Position numbers and translations under genes: made by a program. Shown here one piece after another: positions 9,480 to 20,133 of a DNA stretch of 64,000 nucleotides. The notes under the pieces are model-generated. The model had not been told where the DNA came from. It searched no databases and worked only from the letters and a program-made list of their open reading frames with translations. Numbering within the stretch: the first letter of the stretch is position 1; each line of letters opens with the position of its first letter. The DNA is taken from the NCBI GenBank assembly GCA_965220235.1, contig OZ244815.1, positions 248,001-312,000 on the forward strand, read 5' to 3'. This DNA is from Bin55 sp965220235 (GTDB lineage: Bacteria > Pseudomonadota > Gammaproteobacteria > Pseudomonadales > Azotimanducaceae).

Positions 9480-9722
9480 GTAGACTCGCGTTTCCAACAT
9501 TGACGCGATCACGTATTTGAGTGGGGTGCGGTCGTTGAGCAGACGAATTTGAAAACGAAGATGAATTTCAACGCGATTTGCCGTGACCATGATGCCGCAA
9601 AAATTCAGACGTTGCCGATGTTGTTGAATGGTGCGTATCACGTCCAGGCGCAAACGCACCAAGTCACGTATCGCCTCTTTGGTGCCGTTGAATACCGACG
9701 CCAATGTTCGAATCGGTAACAT
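9480..9722 (-). pseudogene. IS110-family transposase fragment
   Basis: On the minus strand the segment KEAIRDLVRLRLDVIRTIQQ followed by HRQRLN matches the conserved stretch of IS110/IS1111 transposases (typically EAxRDLVRxRxDxxxxLxxxRQxL). Only this block is recognisable; the downstream frame to 9252 shows no further family motifs and neither the DEDD core nor the C-terminal Ser-containing domain is seen. Probably an old fragment left of the membrane-protein gene. Confidence 0.5.
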
Positions 9723-9847
9723 GCTCCATGCCTGTTCCTCCTGTTCGCATTCTTGCCAATACGCAGGTGCTTGCTACGTATCGGCCGAAGAATTGAGGGG
9801 AACACGTCAAAACATACAGTCTAAGGTAAGTTACTTACCGAATATGA

Positions 9848-10414
9848 TTGAGTCTTACTGCCTTACCAGAAGAAACGAGCATACAAGAATTTTTCGAATT
9901 CGCGGCACGGACGCGAACATTGATCGTCTCGTTTCTTGCTATGGCGGTTTTACTTTTTTTGGTATTCCCGAATCTTCCTATTGGCGGAGAGATGCTCGAT
10001 GTGAGACCGGGTTACTCTCACGAAGAAGCGAAGGCGTTGATGGAACAGTACGGATCGTCGGGTCGGACAATCTACGCTTGGTCAAGTATGGTGCTAGACA
10101 CCATCTTCGCGATGGTATACGTCACGTTCTTCGCTGGTTTGATCTACCGCTTCCGTATTACCGAGAAATTGTGGATCTTGGCATTCATACCCGTTGTTGC
10201 TGGAGTCTGGGACTTGGCAGAAAACGTACAAATTACTGCAATGCTTGTCCAATATCCGGACGTTAGTGTAAACCAGGTGACCATGGCTTCGACTTTCACA
10301 AAGGTAAAAGGATGGATCAGTCCCGTATACCAAATACTGGGAATTGGACTGTTTTTGATAGCGTTACTGCGAGGCATAGTTCGGAAGATTCAACGTCGTG
10401 AAGGAGATGAGTGA
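9848..10414 (+). CDS. four-helix inner-membrane protein (paralogue at 53877-54407)
   Basis: 188 aa with four predicted membrane helices: TLIVSFLAMAVLLFLVF, SMVLDTIFAMVYVTFFAGLI, LWILAFIPVVAGVWDLAENV and ILGIGLFLIALLRGIV. Between helices 1 and 2 is a conserved loop LPIGGEMLDV..GYS, and after helix 2 YRFRI. The same blocks recur in order in the protein at 53877-54407, so the two are paralogues. I do not recognise the family. The start is TTG 9848 with no strong ribosome site. The Asp and Glu inside helix 3 (DLAENVQI) are kept in both copies and may be functional. Function unknown. Confidence 0.7.
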   Translation: MSLTALPEETSIQEFFEFAARTRTLIVSFLAMAVLLFLVFPNLPIGGEMLDVRPGYSHEEAKALMEQYGSSGRTIYAWSSMVLDTIFAMVYVTFFAGLIYRFRITEKLWILAFIPVVAGVWDLAENVQITAMLVQYPDVSVNQVTMASTFTKVKGWISPVYQILGIGLFLIALLRGIVRKIQRREGDE

Positions 10415-10523
10415 TCATAGGTCGTGATTTATTTTGTGCTCCGTCATTGGCAACGATCCTGTGGTTCAGAATAATCTCTGACTAAAGCGAGCGGTTGTCT
10501 AATCTTTGAATTGCCTACGTTAG

Positions 10524-10664
10524 TTTTATGCTGAATTTCAGTCCGAAACGCAACACCTTACCGTCGATCACATCATCGCGCAATCGAAAGGCGGCACGGA
10601 TCACATCAATAATCCTCAACTCTTGTGCGGACACTGTAACTCGGCGAAGGGCGACCGTGGGTAA
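10524..10664 (+). pseudogene. HNH endonuclease C-terminal fragment
   Basis: A frame with no start codon, open from a TAG at 10521 to TAA at 10664, reads HLTVDHIIAQSKGGTDH, then NNPQLLCGHCNSAKGDRG. This is the HNH core (DHI, the Asn of INNPQLLC, and C..C..NSAKGD) found at the C-terminus of some methyltransferase-HNH and phage-type HNH nucleases. The first CxxC and the rest of the protein are absent. Relic of a mobile or restriction gene. Confidence 0.6.
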
Positions 10665-10729
10665 GAGTATCTATTGGCGAAACTCGTAGCGTGAATCCGT
10701 CAAGTTTCGTTGTTAACACCCGAAATTTG

Positions 10730-13381
10730 TTAGTTGGGGATTTTCTCAGTGACTACTGCTTTGAGTATTTCTACGCTTAAGAGTTGCTCGCCAGTTAACG
10801 AGGATAGATTTACGAGACGACCGGAGAGTGATTCCGCCAAACTCATGACGAAGATCTCCTTTGTCGACGACACGAAGAGCCGCCACTTTCCTTGACCGTG
10901 TCCTAAGTCGCCGTTTAACTTCGTTGAGCCTGTTTCGAGTTCGTCTGCACTCAAGGTGGTGGTTGCATATGGACCTATCTGGGTTTTGATCTCCCCGGAG
11001 TTTGCGCCTATTTCATCAATGCCTGTTATCGTCACAGACACTTCCTCATCTGTCAAATTTCCTATCCGTAGGAAGCTACGTTGCCCTGTATCATCCGCGG
11101 GATTGAACAAGGGAACTAAATAGCCGCCTCGGTACTTTCTCGCGACGCCAGACATAGGGGTTTGAAGTCCATTAGCTGTTTCAGCGTAACCGATCGCGAA
11201 GATCTGCAACTCAGTGGTTACCTCGAGCCGCCAGTTACCCTCACCGGATCCCACTCCATATGGAAGACCCTTCGAAGGATTGCCATCTTCAAGGTCGTTA
11301 GAGTTAAAGTGAACGGTCTGTTGCGCGCCAATAGGTAGTGTGATTGGATCAGATCTATTGCCGACATCGTCGATGGCAATTATCTCAATGTTCCCTCTTC
11401 GGTCAGACAGGTTAGCAAGCCGAACAAACCCGTTCTGATTTTCGTTTTCAGCTGCCAATAAAAGCGGAACTAGCACGTATCGACTATCGCCTTCACCCAT
11501 ATTTTGTCCACCAGTGCGCAACCACTTATCCCACACGGCGGAATACGACTCTGCTGTTTGCTTGAGGAAAGCGGTGTATTCACCGTACTCGCCGCGACGA
11601 AGATAGTCAATGACGAGACTGATAAAGTTTCGGTCGTTGTCCATGAAAAAGCGGACTGTGAGATGCCTATCTTGGTAGGTCGTAGGCAGTGAATCAGAGT
11701 GTAGAAGGATCTCTGCCAGCGTATGCTCTGTCTTGAACGGTGGTGGATACAAGTGTGGTGAAACCAATGCCGCTATGTACTCGGCGACACCTTCCGTCCA
11801 CCAGTGCAAGCTGTCGATATCGCCTCTATATCCACCATGCACGTTGTATCTTCCGTCTAGGTAATGGGCATATTCGTGCTCAAAATTCCAGATGCTTAAG
11901 CGTGGGTCTGGAGGCACCTCCCAATCTTCGAACTGGGTTGCCACGAAGTATGGACGAGTACTTGGGTCCGCGGGATCCCATTCGTAATAGATCCCGCTAC
12001 AGGTATCAGCGTTGCGAAAAAATGCCGCTGACGAATAGTCTTCGCACGACCTGATGTCATGGAAGACATAGATATCTAGGTGTCTATTGAAATCGTTAGA
12101 CACCGGTTCGCAATCAGTATCGAACCGAGGATGAAATTGATTAGCGACGTCGTCGAGTCGCTCGCAAGCGAGAGTCAGCTGTTCACTGTTGAGATTCTGA
12201 GCATGAATGGTCACCCGGTCGTCTGGACAATAGCTTCGCGGGCATTCGAGGTTATTGTCGAACACCGCGTTTCGGAAATTAACATTGAAACCGGAACCCG
12301 CGTACCACTCGCACGTTCCATAATGAGTGCAATTGGTCCTGTCGTTGTAGTCGAGCTCAGCAATCACTCGTAACCAGATCGGTTTGAGCGATTCGTCTTC
12401 CAGATATGCAGTCCGTATTGAATTAACGACTTCTCTCACTCGTCCATAGTTTGAGGTACTCGGATAAATACTGAATCGACCGATCTCCACAGCGGACCTT
12501 GTCGCGATGAATTGCCAATCGTCATCCAATTCTTCAAACTCCAGCGCACGTCGTTGGAGCGTATCGAGGAGCTCCGAGTGTTCGCCGAATGCTGTACCGA
12601 ATCGTTCTCGGTTTTCGTGACCTGTCGTAAGCACGTCAAACATCGCGTCCATGACGAGTTTGAAGGACGATTTTTGATAACGTTCTCCCCAGTTGATCAA
12701 CCACCACACTACCATCTCCAAGTGGTCGGCCGACTGCTTGTACTCTCTTATCAACCCAGTGAGCTCGAAAAGCATGTCAGCGTGAGTATCGTTGCTATTT
12801 GCAAAGTGTGGATTCACACGAATAGTCTGAACTGCGTCAAAGATTGCTCGGTGCACAGTGGAACCTGGACTGGTGTCCCATGGTTGACTAGCTACCCACA
12901 TTTCGTCAGTGCAGTTCCCACCCGAAGACGGTCCTTGACGGATACACCAGAAGTGAATGTCCTCGATGACACGCAGGAATCTCATTAGGTTCTCGAGATC
13001 TGAAATTGCGAAACCGTCGTACGATTGTGCAACCTCTGATAGCGCGTATGCAACATCCAATACATTGATCTCATTGGCGATTGCATGCTGCAACTGCACG
13101 TTATCCACCCACTCAAGATCTGCTATACAAACGTAATTGGCCGCGAGCAAAAGGTCGACGAGGTCCTGTCCAGCAGATTCGGGAAGGGTTCGGTAGAGCG
13201 AATCGCACTTTGCGTTCTCTCGGTATGAAGCACTAAGGTCTGAACTCGCTTTTGTTGACAGATCACGGTCCTGATGGGTAGGAGATAGCTGTGCGCCAGT
13301 AATAGGCGTCGGCTTGAGTGCCAAACCCGTCAAGATCACGACACACAATGCGTATACAAATCGTGACCATGCACGACTCAT
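10730..13381 (-). CDS. secreted M9-type (collagenase-like) metallopeptidase
   Basis: 883 aa from ATG 13381; an in-frame ATG at 13414 would add 11 residues before the signal peptide (FVYALCVVILTGLAL). Near residue 500 is the gluzincin site FEHEYAHYLDGRYN, with the third zinc ligand in WWTEGVAEYIAAL, the arrangement of peptidase family M9 (Vibrio and Clostridium collagenases). The preceding region has several Cys pairs. The C-terminus holds two ~115-aa beta-sandwich repeats (VPLLLAAENENQNGFVRLAN and VPLFNPADDTGQRSFLRIGN), each with a G-x-G-x-W-R-L strand, probably binding modules. Predicted to be exported and to degrade collagen-like or other extracellular protein. The substrate is inference. 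Confidence 0.85.
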   Translation of the reverse strand: MSRAWSRFVYALCVVILTGLALKPTPITGAQLSPTHQDRDLSTKASSDLSASYRENAKCDSLYRTLPESAGQDLVDLLLAANYVCIADLEWVDNVQLQHAIANEINVLDVAYALSEVAQSYDGFAISDLENLMRFLRVIEDIHFWCIRQGPSSGGNCTDEMWVASQPWDTSPGSTVHRAIFDAVQTIRVNPHFANSNDTHADMLFELTGLIREYKQSADHLEMVVWWLINWGERYQKSSFKLVMDAMFDVLTTGHENRERFGTAFGEHSELLDTLQRRALEFEELDDDWQFIATRSAVEIGRFSIYPSTSNYGRVREVVNSIRTAYLEDESLKPIWLRVIAELDYNDRTNCTHYGTCEWYAGSGFNVNFRNAVFDNNLECPRSYCPDDRVTIHAQNLNSEQLTLACERLDDVANQFHPRFDTDCEPVSNDFNRHLDIYVFHDIRSCEDYSSAAFFRNADTCSGIYYEWDPADPSTRPYFVATQFEDWEVPPDPRLSIWNFEHEYAHYLDGRYNVHGGYRGDIDSLHWWTEGVAEYIAALVSPHLYPPPFKTEHTLAEILLHSDSLPTTYQDRHLTVRFFMDNDRNFISLVIDYLRRGEYGEYTAFLKQTAESYSAVWDKWLRTGGQNMGEGDSRYVLVPLLLAAENENQNGFVRLANLSDRRGNIEIIAIDDVGNRSDPITLPIGAQQTVHFNSNDLEDGNPSKGLPYGVGSGEGNWRLEVTTELQIFAIGYAETANGLQTPMSGVARKYRGGYLVPLFNPADDTGQRSFLRIGNLTDEEVSVTITGIDEIGANSGEIKTQIGPYATTTLSADELETGSTKLNGDLGHGQGKWRLFVSSTKEIFVMSLAESLSGRLVNLSSLTGEQLLSVEILKAVVTEKIPN

Positions 13382-13414
13382 AGCGGTGCGTTCATACAAA
13401 GGTCTCGTGGACAA

Positions 13415-14431
13415 CTTAGCGAACTCACTAACGACTTTTCTTCAAACAGAGTGACACAACTTACTGTTGGCTTTGCGATTGGTCTCATTGATTGGTGGGT
13501 TTAAGGAGCTTAGCATCTCTAAACGTAATGAAAGCTCAAATTTCTTACAAACCGATTTTAGAAAATAACACGCCGAGTTTGAAAGTTCATGAGGCGATGA
13601 ACACACGTCAAGATTAGATTCTTGAAATTTCAAAATTACCCGGACTTGATTCACCGCGAAACGGTCGAAGCAGCGCTCATGATTGAGGAATTCACCGAGT
13701 GATTACGTCATAAAGATCTAGTGTCTCACTTAGATTTGTTGGTAGATAACGGAGGGACGAGCGTAAAACCGCACCAACGCTGAATGCAGCAAACCAAATC
13801 GTAAATAAGCGAAGTCTCACAACGAGTGCAGGACATCTTAACCGCCAAGCAAAATCGACGCGTTAATCTGCGATTGACGCGTCGCAGAAGTTCATACGCG
13901 CGGACGAGAAGCTGACCTGATCTCATGGAATACCCGGTTTCGGGGTACCACCAGGTGGATCGACACGTTCGAACCGAATTTCAAACCAGGGTACGTTCTC
14001 GGCGCAAACCGCCAATGCTCCCAGTTTTACCACGAGAGATGCCGCGTTTTGTGATCTATGATCGCACGTCGGCGACATCCAAGGATAACGATCACAAAAC
14101 CTGTATGATTCAAGCTTGTTCTGTGTGTATCACTATACGAGATAACATGCCTTTCGCATCAATACCGTCAGAACCTTGGGATGGTCATTTGTGAGTCTTT
14201 GATTAGGGGTTAGCGGTTCAAATATAGAGGGAAGTCTTTTAACTCGTGTTTACATCAGGTGGACTTTGATCGCAAGCGCGATTTTTAACGAAAGTTAGAT
14301 TCACTAACTGTCTTCGATTGAGTTTGGGCCAGCGGTATCGAATGAAAAGAGGAAATAGAGCCCGTATCGTTCTTCGACCGTGTTCACCACTTTTAGCTAC
14401 ACGTCGGATTAGTCTCCGAATCCTGCAACGG
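13415..14431 (+). other. intergenic region without a recognised gene
   Basis: About 1 kb between the two large minus-strand peptidase genes. Short frames on both strands (for example 13925-14194 plus) are Arg-rich and show no family. A T/A-rich stretch upstream of the collagenase gene could hold its promoter but I cannot define boxes. No terminator-like hairpin was found by eye. Confidence 0.4.
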
Positions 14432-17400
14432 TCAGGGTATACGATTGATTGTGTTTGCGGACCAGAGTTTCGACACGTCAACTACCCCGTCGAGATTTCC
14501 GTCCAATCGATCGAGTAGTAGAAGATTTCGATAAGAAATCAGTATGACTTGCGATCTGAATTCATCGCCGTTTCGATCAAAGAGAGAAACTGCGATATCC
14601 GAGCGGGTATCACCATCGAAGTCACCAGCACATTCGAAGCCGATGTTGTAAGAGTGCTCCGCGAGATCGCCGAAGGTGAGAGCCCAAACATTGTCCACTC
14701 TCTCTCCGATCGTGGCCGACAAGTCTATGTTGCCATCTGAACTTAGGTCGAGTTGGTCAAGATAACGCAGAGCACGCGCATCGAATACGTACAACCTTGA
14801 TTGGCTGATATCGTCGGAGTCTACTTCTGGGAGGGGATCTGCTAAACCCAAAACGCGACCACCGGGTTCGTCTGGCTGGCAAATTTTGATGTTACCAATC
14901 CCAGGGAAAGCGTGTGCATTGTGTTCACTCGGTTGAATGGCTGTGATGACGCCGTTGCGATATCCATCCATTCTGTCGAGCTCTTCTAGTCGACGAGAAT
15001 CGACCAACACGGCATGTAGCGGATCATCCGTTCTTAGTAACGGAAGTAGGTAGGTTACGTCGTCGCGTTTCGAGGTGTCCAGATTGGTTAACGAAATCGC
15101 CGTGAATAAGTCGAGATTGAATCCTTTGAGCTTGAAGGAATTTGGTTGAACGTACGAGTTCGCCAAGTCGACCTTCTGATCAATTTGACCGTCTGCGCTA
15201 TCCATCAAAGGGAAATCGCTGGACGCGAGAACGTATAGCTCGTTGCTATCAAGGCTATTAATAATGAGCTCGTCGATACCGTCTCTGTCGAGGTCATTAA
15301 TCCTGCCGACCGTAAAAGTTCCGACAGATGGACCATCAAAGTCCACATTGGATTCTGCATAGAAAACGTACGTTTCTGGTATTCCGGATAAAAAATCAAG
15401 AGGAATATCCGCCTCGTCGTACTGCTCGACCGAACTGACAAGTGCACGGTCTGGCACGGCAAAGATAGATCCGACGCCATTTGTGGATGAACTACGAATC
15501 TCCCCATAAACAGTTCCGATGGACAACACCAGATCCTCTCGACCTGATGGATCTTGCGCTAACCTGTTGTTCGCGCCAAAACCATGCGACGGATGTGAAC
15601 TACGAACACGCGTACACCAGTCTCGATCAGTACAAGCGCTTAAATCAATTTGCCCATCTACCGTCCCGTCCGAGGTATCCAAAACGTTCCAGTCGTCCCC
15701 GTAAACTATCGTGACAGAACCTGAATAGTCACTCGCGAAAAGATCGGAAAATACGAAATCTCTCGCACCATCTCCGTTCAAATCGCCTGTCGTAGCACCG
15801 CTGTAAGGTAGTGCTGACTCCGTCGCTGTAGTATCGATAAACCGAAAACTTGCGGGTGCACTTTGCACACTATTCAAGTCAATTGTGTTGTCAGACTCAC
15901 CGTCCAGGTCGTCGAGTTCAGCAAGGTCCGAGCCTGAAAGGACGATCGTCGGATAACCTATCTCGCCACGTAGCGCGTTGGAAATCTCAAGATCATCCTT
16001 ATCGTCTCGGTCAATATCGCCGAGACTAAATGTAATAGCACCTGCACTCTGAGCCGACGATGAATCCAGTGCTACCCAATCCGATATGAGACGATAGGAA
16101 CGAATCGATTCGGTGCCATAGTTGTCGCCAAACCCATCTCCGTCCTTGTCTTCCCACTCGTAAGGATCCAATGGAAACATATCAGAGTTATCGCCGTAGC
16201 CATCGCCGTCGGAATCAAGCCATTCGCTCGCTATCAATGGAAACGCGTCGTCGGCATCGTCGAAACCATCATCATCATCATCTGTATCTGCATTGTTCCC
16301 GACGCCATCGTCATCCGTATCTACTTGCTCGGTCGGGTCATTTGCAAATGCGTCGGCGTTATCGCCTACGCCGTCCCCATCAGAATCTAGACTCTCGGAC
16401 GGATCGATCGGAAATGCATCATCGAAGTCCAACACCGAGTCATTGTCGTCATCAGGATCCTCGTCGTTGATGAGCCCATCGTCGTCGGTATCGAGTGGAA
16501 ACGGATCTTTGAAGTTCGGAACCCCGTCGCCGTCGATATCCAAATCTTCGTTGTCACCTATTTGATCGAAATCGAGATCTGAGTGTTCGAACGGATCGAG
16601 GGGAAATGCATCGATTAAGTTAGCGAAGAAATCGTGATCCGCGTCGTATCGATATTCACTCAGTAGTGGGTATACATCGATGAAGTCAAGAACACCGTCG
16701 TTGTCATCATCGTGGTCATGAAGATTCAGAATACCATCACCATCGGTGTCTTGTAGATCGTTGTGGAGCAAGACGATGTGGTCGACGCGACCGTCGGTTC
16801 GATCCAAAGCGTCCAATTCTGAAGAATGCACAATGTAGAGGGAACTGATTGCGCCTTCCCGTTCTTCAGAAGTTACAGAGAATGCGAGTTCGTGCTGGCC
16901 GTCTTGATCAAGATCACCGAGCGGGATCACTCCTGAAATCGTTGGGAATCCACGAGGTCCGATTGGGATCCTCAGATCGTAAAACCCAGGATGTCGAATC
17001 AAAGAACCAAGATTGACTTCGCCGATCAGTTTGCTATCGGATGGACCACCACGATCGTTCAAGAGCTTCAACTCGGCTAGGAACAAGGATCGATATCGTG
17101 ACGTAGCTAAAACGTCAGGGGAGCCTTTGTTGATCGCATGTAGGACCTTGGATCCCGAAGTACGGGTGCCAAGCCATATACTGCGTAAGCGCCACATGCC
17201 CGATGCAGTCCAGAAATCGTCGGTCAACTCAATTGAACCTTCGGGTTCAAGTTCGTAGTCGGCTAAGTTTGATATACCGTCAATCGTGAAAGCAAACGCG
17301 TTGAACGGACTTCCCCAAATTAGTAAGTCGTTGTGTTGATCGTCATCTAAATCGGTTAAGAAATCTAAACCCATACCGAAAACTGAGTCATCAAGATTAG

Positions 17401-19768
17401 TGATGCGTATCGAACCGTCTAGCGAAACTAGCGAGTCCAGATCGACTTGCCGGTCGCGATCATCATCGAAGTCGCCAAACCTTTGAAGTTGATCATGGTC
17501 AAGTAGGTACACGCGACCAGGCGATTCTTGTCCTAAGATCCCTAGTGCTAACATCGGCTCGACATTCCCGTCCGTATTAGCTAAGGGTTCAAGATTCGCA
17601 AATCCTTTATAACCGGTCGTCGTAAGCAGGAAGCTCGATTCATTGGATTCGAATACGTCTACTAAGGATTTGCTAGCTTGAGAGTTTTCACCATTTACTA
17701 GGCTCTCTCGATTAAGGAAATACACTTGAAGCTGTCGAAATCGATTTGCCGAATAGGTGACGATCCCTACGTCCGATCGACTGTCGTTGTTAAGGTCTCC
17801 AGCATCGGCTATATCGGTTATGAAGAGATCTTCATCGATTGCCACTTGAATGCAACCGCGAAGCGAGTGGCAGTTTCCCATGTTTAAACGCCGATCACCT
17901 ATTTCATCTACGATGTCCAAGCTATCTAACGTCTCTGCATCCATAGTGAGAATGTAGAGCGAGTGCTCGCTAAGTATTAGCAATTCTGGCGGACCCATCT
18001 CGTGGTTCAGCACTTCGAGTTGTCGGCCAAGTCTTTCGTTGCGTGATTGTCCGATTAATACCCAGTGATTCGGAATATCTACAAGCTCCGAGAGATCTAA
18101 ATTACTCGTATTGGATTCACGGGGCGGCGAAAGTACTGTTTCCAATGAAAGCAGATAGAGCTTACCGACTTCCGTGATATCTCCATCGTTCGCTCCTGGT
18201 GCAGACACGGCAAGGTCGCGCACACCTCCTCCATCGAGATCGTCAACCTGAACAGCTGCATAACCAAATTCATCGCCTTCCTCGATGCTACTAATGACCT
18301 TGAGTTTAAGGGTCGTGAGCTTATGATCGAACGGTTCAAGATCTGATGAGTTCTGAATTCCATCACCGTCTATGTCTCGATCCTGATTGTCGCCAATTCC
18401 ATCGTTGTCTGTATCGGACCACTCGAGTGGGTTCTCGGGAAATGCATCACGGTTATCGCCAAATTGGTCGCCGTCCGTATCACTCCACTCCAATGGGTCG
18501 ATCGGAAACGCATCATCTGACGCGCCGACACCATCGCCGTCGAAGTCAAATGTGGAATCGGGTGAGAACGTATGCGCAAACTGGTATTTCACAGCATTCA
18601 ACGACTTGGCCGAATCAGCGCTTCCGGTGGCATTTAGTTCGGTATGTAGCACCCCACATGGCTTTCCGTGACAGTCTAGTTGTGGGTTCGAGAATACGTC
18701 CATACTTACTGCGCTAAACAGCTGACTGGCGTATGACATGATCGTGCCAAATTCGCCATGTTGTGCGTGCCCACGTGACCATACGTACGCTCCCGTAGAG
18801 AGCTGTTCGAATGAATGGCCCAGTCCCATTAAGTGGCCGATCTCATGAGCGGTTACATTGGCACCGCAAACCGTTGGATCTAGGAAAATCTCAGTGTAGG
18901 GTAAGCGCTCATTGGGGTGGAGGAACCCTTTGTCGCCCCAACCGCCAATCACGACCGCAAACCCACAAATCCCGCCTTTGAACTTGCGATACACTAGAAC
19001 GATGTCCGCTCGGTACTCCTCTAAGAGTGCAAGGTAGTCGGATTGGTTAAGCGGTACGCCACCATCAATCTCAGGTACATCGTTCGTGTCTAACAATCCG
19101 ATAGGACGAAAGCGGACAGGACTTTCGCTTCTCTCGTACATGTCGTTAGTGACCGCAAAGTCGAATGCCAGGAAGGTTTCTGGAGTTACGTTGAAGTGTT
19201 CAAATGAGTTTTCCTCGTGTAGCACGAGGACATCGATCAAAGGAACTTCAGGGAAACTAGCCGGGTCGTTTGGGTCTGTACCTTCAAGTTCCTCGTTGAT
19301 ATCGCCAACACCGTCATCGTCGGAATCGGCTAGATAGTTCGCGTCCGAGGCATTAATGGAAGTGAACGGTGCTTCGTTCTCACCTTTGAACCAAACGGAA
19401 TCCAGTACTTTGAAGTAGGAATAAACCTCGCCTTCGTGCAGTAGCAACTCAAAGTAATAACGACCTGCAGGAGGGTCACCTAGCTCGACCTCGAATGACT
19501 TTATCGGATAAACCGTATCCGGCTCAACTCGCTCATTCACTAGAACGGTGTCGTTAAACGCAACGTATGTCTCTGTTTCGTTATCTCCAGAATCCCGTTT
19601 ACCGGAAATCGCAATGGTTGCGTAAATATCGGTGAGCGATGCGTCAGTGTGATTGACGAGTCCAAAGCTCACTGATGCAATTCGGCCGGACTCACTCACC
19701 AAGGAGCACGGACACACCAAATTTACCCGCGTTCGCTCAAACTGTGCCGTCGTTACCGTGCAAAACAT
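14432..19768 (-). CDS. giant secreted metzincin with thrombospondin-3 and FG-GAP repeats
   Basis: 1778 aa from ATG 19768. After a beta-rich N-terminus, residues about 300-360 carry the metzincin zinc site HEIGHLMGLGH and a Met-turn TIMSYAS. Asp-rich thrombospondin type-3 calcium-binding repeats (DGDGxGDN, D.AFPxDP.EWSD) occur near 405-475 and, in a longer tract, about 1010-1240. Integrin-like FG-GAP propeller repeats (GDLNGDGARDFVFSD, LGDLDQDGQHELAF) fill the rest. It is probably an exported, calcium-stabilised peptidase or adhesin. From ATG 19768 only a short leader, MFCTVTTAQ, is encoded; upstream in frame YRIVLASLCL completes a good signal peptide, preceded by ATA (19799-19801) where ATG would be expected. 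Confidence 0.85.
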   Translation of the reverse strand: MFCTVTTAQFERTRVNLVCPCSLVSESGRIASVSFGLVNHTDASLTDIYATIAISGKRDSGDNETETYVAFNDTVLVNERVEPDTVYPIKSFEVELGDPPAGRYYFELLLHEGEVYSYFKVLDSVWFKGENEAPFTSINASDANYLADSDDDGVGDINEELEGTDPNDPASFPEVPLIDVLVLHEENSFEHFNVTPETFLAFDFAVTNDMYERSESPVRFRPIGLLDTNDVPEIDGGVPLNQSDYLALLEEYRADIVLVYRKFKGGICGFAVVIGGWGDKGFLHPNERLPYTEIFLDPTVCGANVTAHEIGHLMGLGHSFEQLSTGAYVWSRGHAQHGEFGTIMSYASQLFSAVSMDVFSNPQLDCHGKPCGVLHTELNATGSADSAKSLNAVKYQFAHTFSPDSTFDFDGDGVGASDDAFPIDPLEWSDTDGDQFGDNRDAFPENPLEWSDTDNDGIGDNQDRDIDGDGIQNSSDLEPFDHKLTTLKLKVISSIEEGDEFGYAAVQVDDLDGGGVRDLAVSAPGANDGDITEVGKLYLLSLETVLSPPRESNTSNLDLSELVDIPNHWVLIGQSRNERLGRQLEVLNHEMGPPELLILSEHSLYILTMDAETLDSLDIVDEIGDRRLNMGNCHSLRGCIQVAIDEDLFITDIADAGDLNNDSRSDVGIVTYSANRFRQLQVYFLNRESLVNGENSQASKSLVDVFESNESSFLLTTTGYKGFANLEPLANTDGNVEPMLALGILGQESPGRVYLLDHDQLQRFGDFDDDRDRQVDLDSLVSLDGSIRITNLDDSVFGMGLDFLTDLDDDQHNDLLIWGSPFNAFAFTIDGISNLADYELEPEGSIELTDDFWTASGMWRLRSIWLGTRTSGSKVLHAINKGSPDVLATSRYRSLFLAELKLLNDRGGPSDSKLIGEVNLGSLIRHPGFYDLRIPIGPRGFPTISGVIPLGDLDQDGQHELAFSVTSEEREGAISSLYIVHSSELDALDRTDGRVDHIVLLHNDLQDTDGDGILNLHDHDDDNDGVLDFIDVYPLLSEYRYDADHDFFANLIDAFPLDPFEHSDLDFDQIGDNEDLDIDGDGVPNFKDPFPLDTDDDGLINDEDPDDDNDSVLDFDDAFPIDPSESLDSDGDGVGDNADAFANDPTEQVDTDDDGVGNNADTDDDDDGFDDADDAFPLIASEWLDSDGDGYGDNSDMFPLDPYEWEDKDGDGFGDNYGTESIRSYRLISDWVALDSSSAQSAGAITFSLGDIDRDDKDDLEISNALRGEIGYPTIVLSGSDLAELDDLDGESDNTIDLNSVQSAPASFRFIDTTATESALPYSGATTGDLNGDGARDFVFSDLFASDYSGSVTIVYGDDWNVLDTSDGTVDGQIDLSACTDRDWCTRVRSSHPSHGFGANNRLAQDPSGREDLVLSIGTVYGEIRSSSTNGVGSIFAVPDRALVSSVEQYDEADIPLDFLSGIPETYVFYAESNVDFDGPSVGTFTVGRINDLDRDGIDELIINSLDSNELYVLASSDFPLMDSADGQIDQKVDLANSYVQPNSFKLKGFNLDLFTAISLTNLDTSKRDDVTYLLPLLRTDDPLHAVLVDSRRLEELDRMDGYRNGVITAIQPSEHNAHAFPGIGNIKICQPDEPGGRVLGLADPLPEVDSDDISQSRLYVFDARALRYLDQLDLSSDGNIDLSATIGERVDNVWALTFGDLAEHSYNIGFECAGDFDGDTRSDIAVSLFDRNGDEFRSQVILISYRNLLLLDRLDGNLDGVVDVSKLWSANTINRIP

Positions 19769-19950
19769 CAGGCAAAGCGATGCGAGGACGATGCGATATA
19801 TGTGTAGAACCTATACTTCGACTCTTCGCGAAATTATCTGTATGATGGGGTTGCGACGGATTTTCGCCAAGAGTGTACTGCAAGAGCCTAATCAAGAGGT
19901 TTCGGTGTCCGGTAGCGGGTCGGTCACGGCGATTGTGATCGACGTTGACG

Positions 19951-20133
19951 TTATGCTGCCTTCGACCACAGTTCTATATGTGTTTCGCTTGTGTCGATGA
20001 GTCCGATCGGACCGATCAGATAGCGTTTCCCTGGTATCCAGTAGTCGTCGGTTTCGACCGCGAGTGTTCGAATCAACCGTAAGCACGACGTCTCGTTTGG
20101 AAGGGTCCACCGAGCTCGTGGGTCTATAAGATC
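19951..20133 (-). pseudogene. IS256-family transposase C-terminal fragment
   Basis: On the minus strand the frame reads LPNETSCLRLIRTLAVETDD, then YWIPGKRYL and ends LWSKAA before TAA. This is the last ~60 residues of a Mutator/IS256-type transposase (family consensus FPNxxSxLRLxxALxxExxExWxxxxRYL). It is clearly homologous to the fragment at 61381-61608 but diverged from it and from the intact elements at 51.9 and 58.1 kb. Upstream sequence does not continue the transposase. Confidence 0.75.

Noticed and set aside
13925..14194. 89-codon plus-strand ORF between the peptidase genes
   Set aside because: Basic, low-complexity composition, no ribosome site and no family motif.
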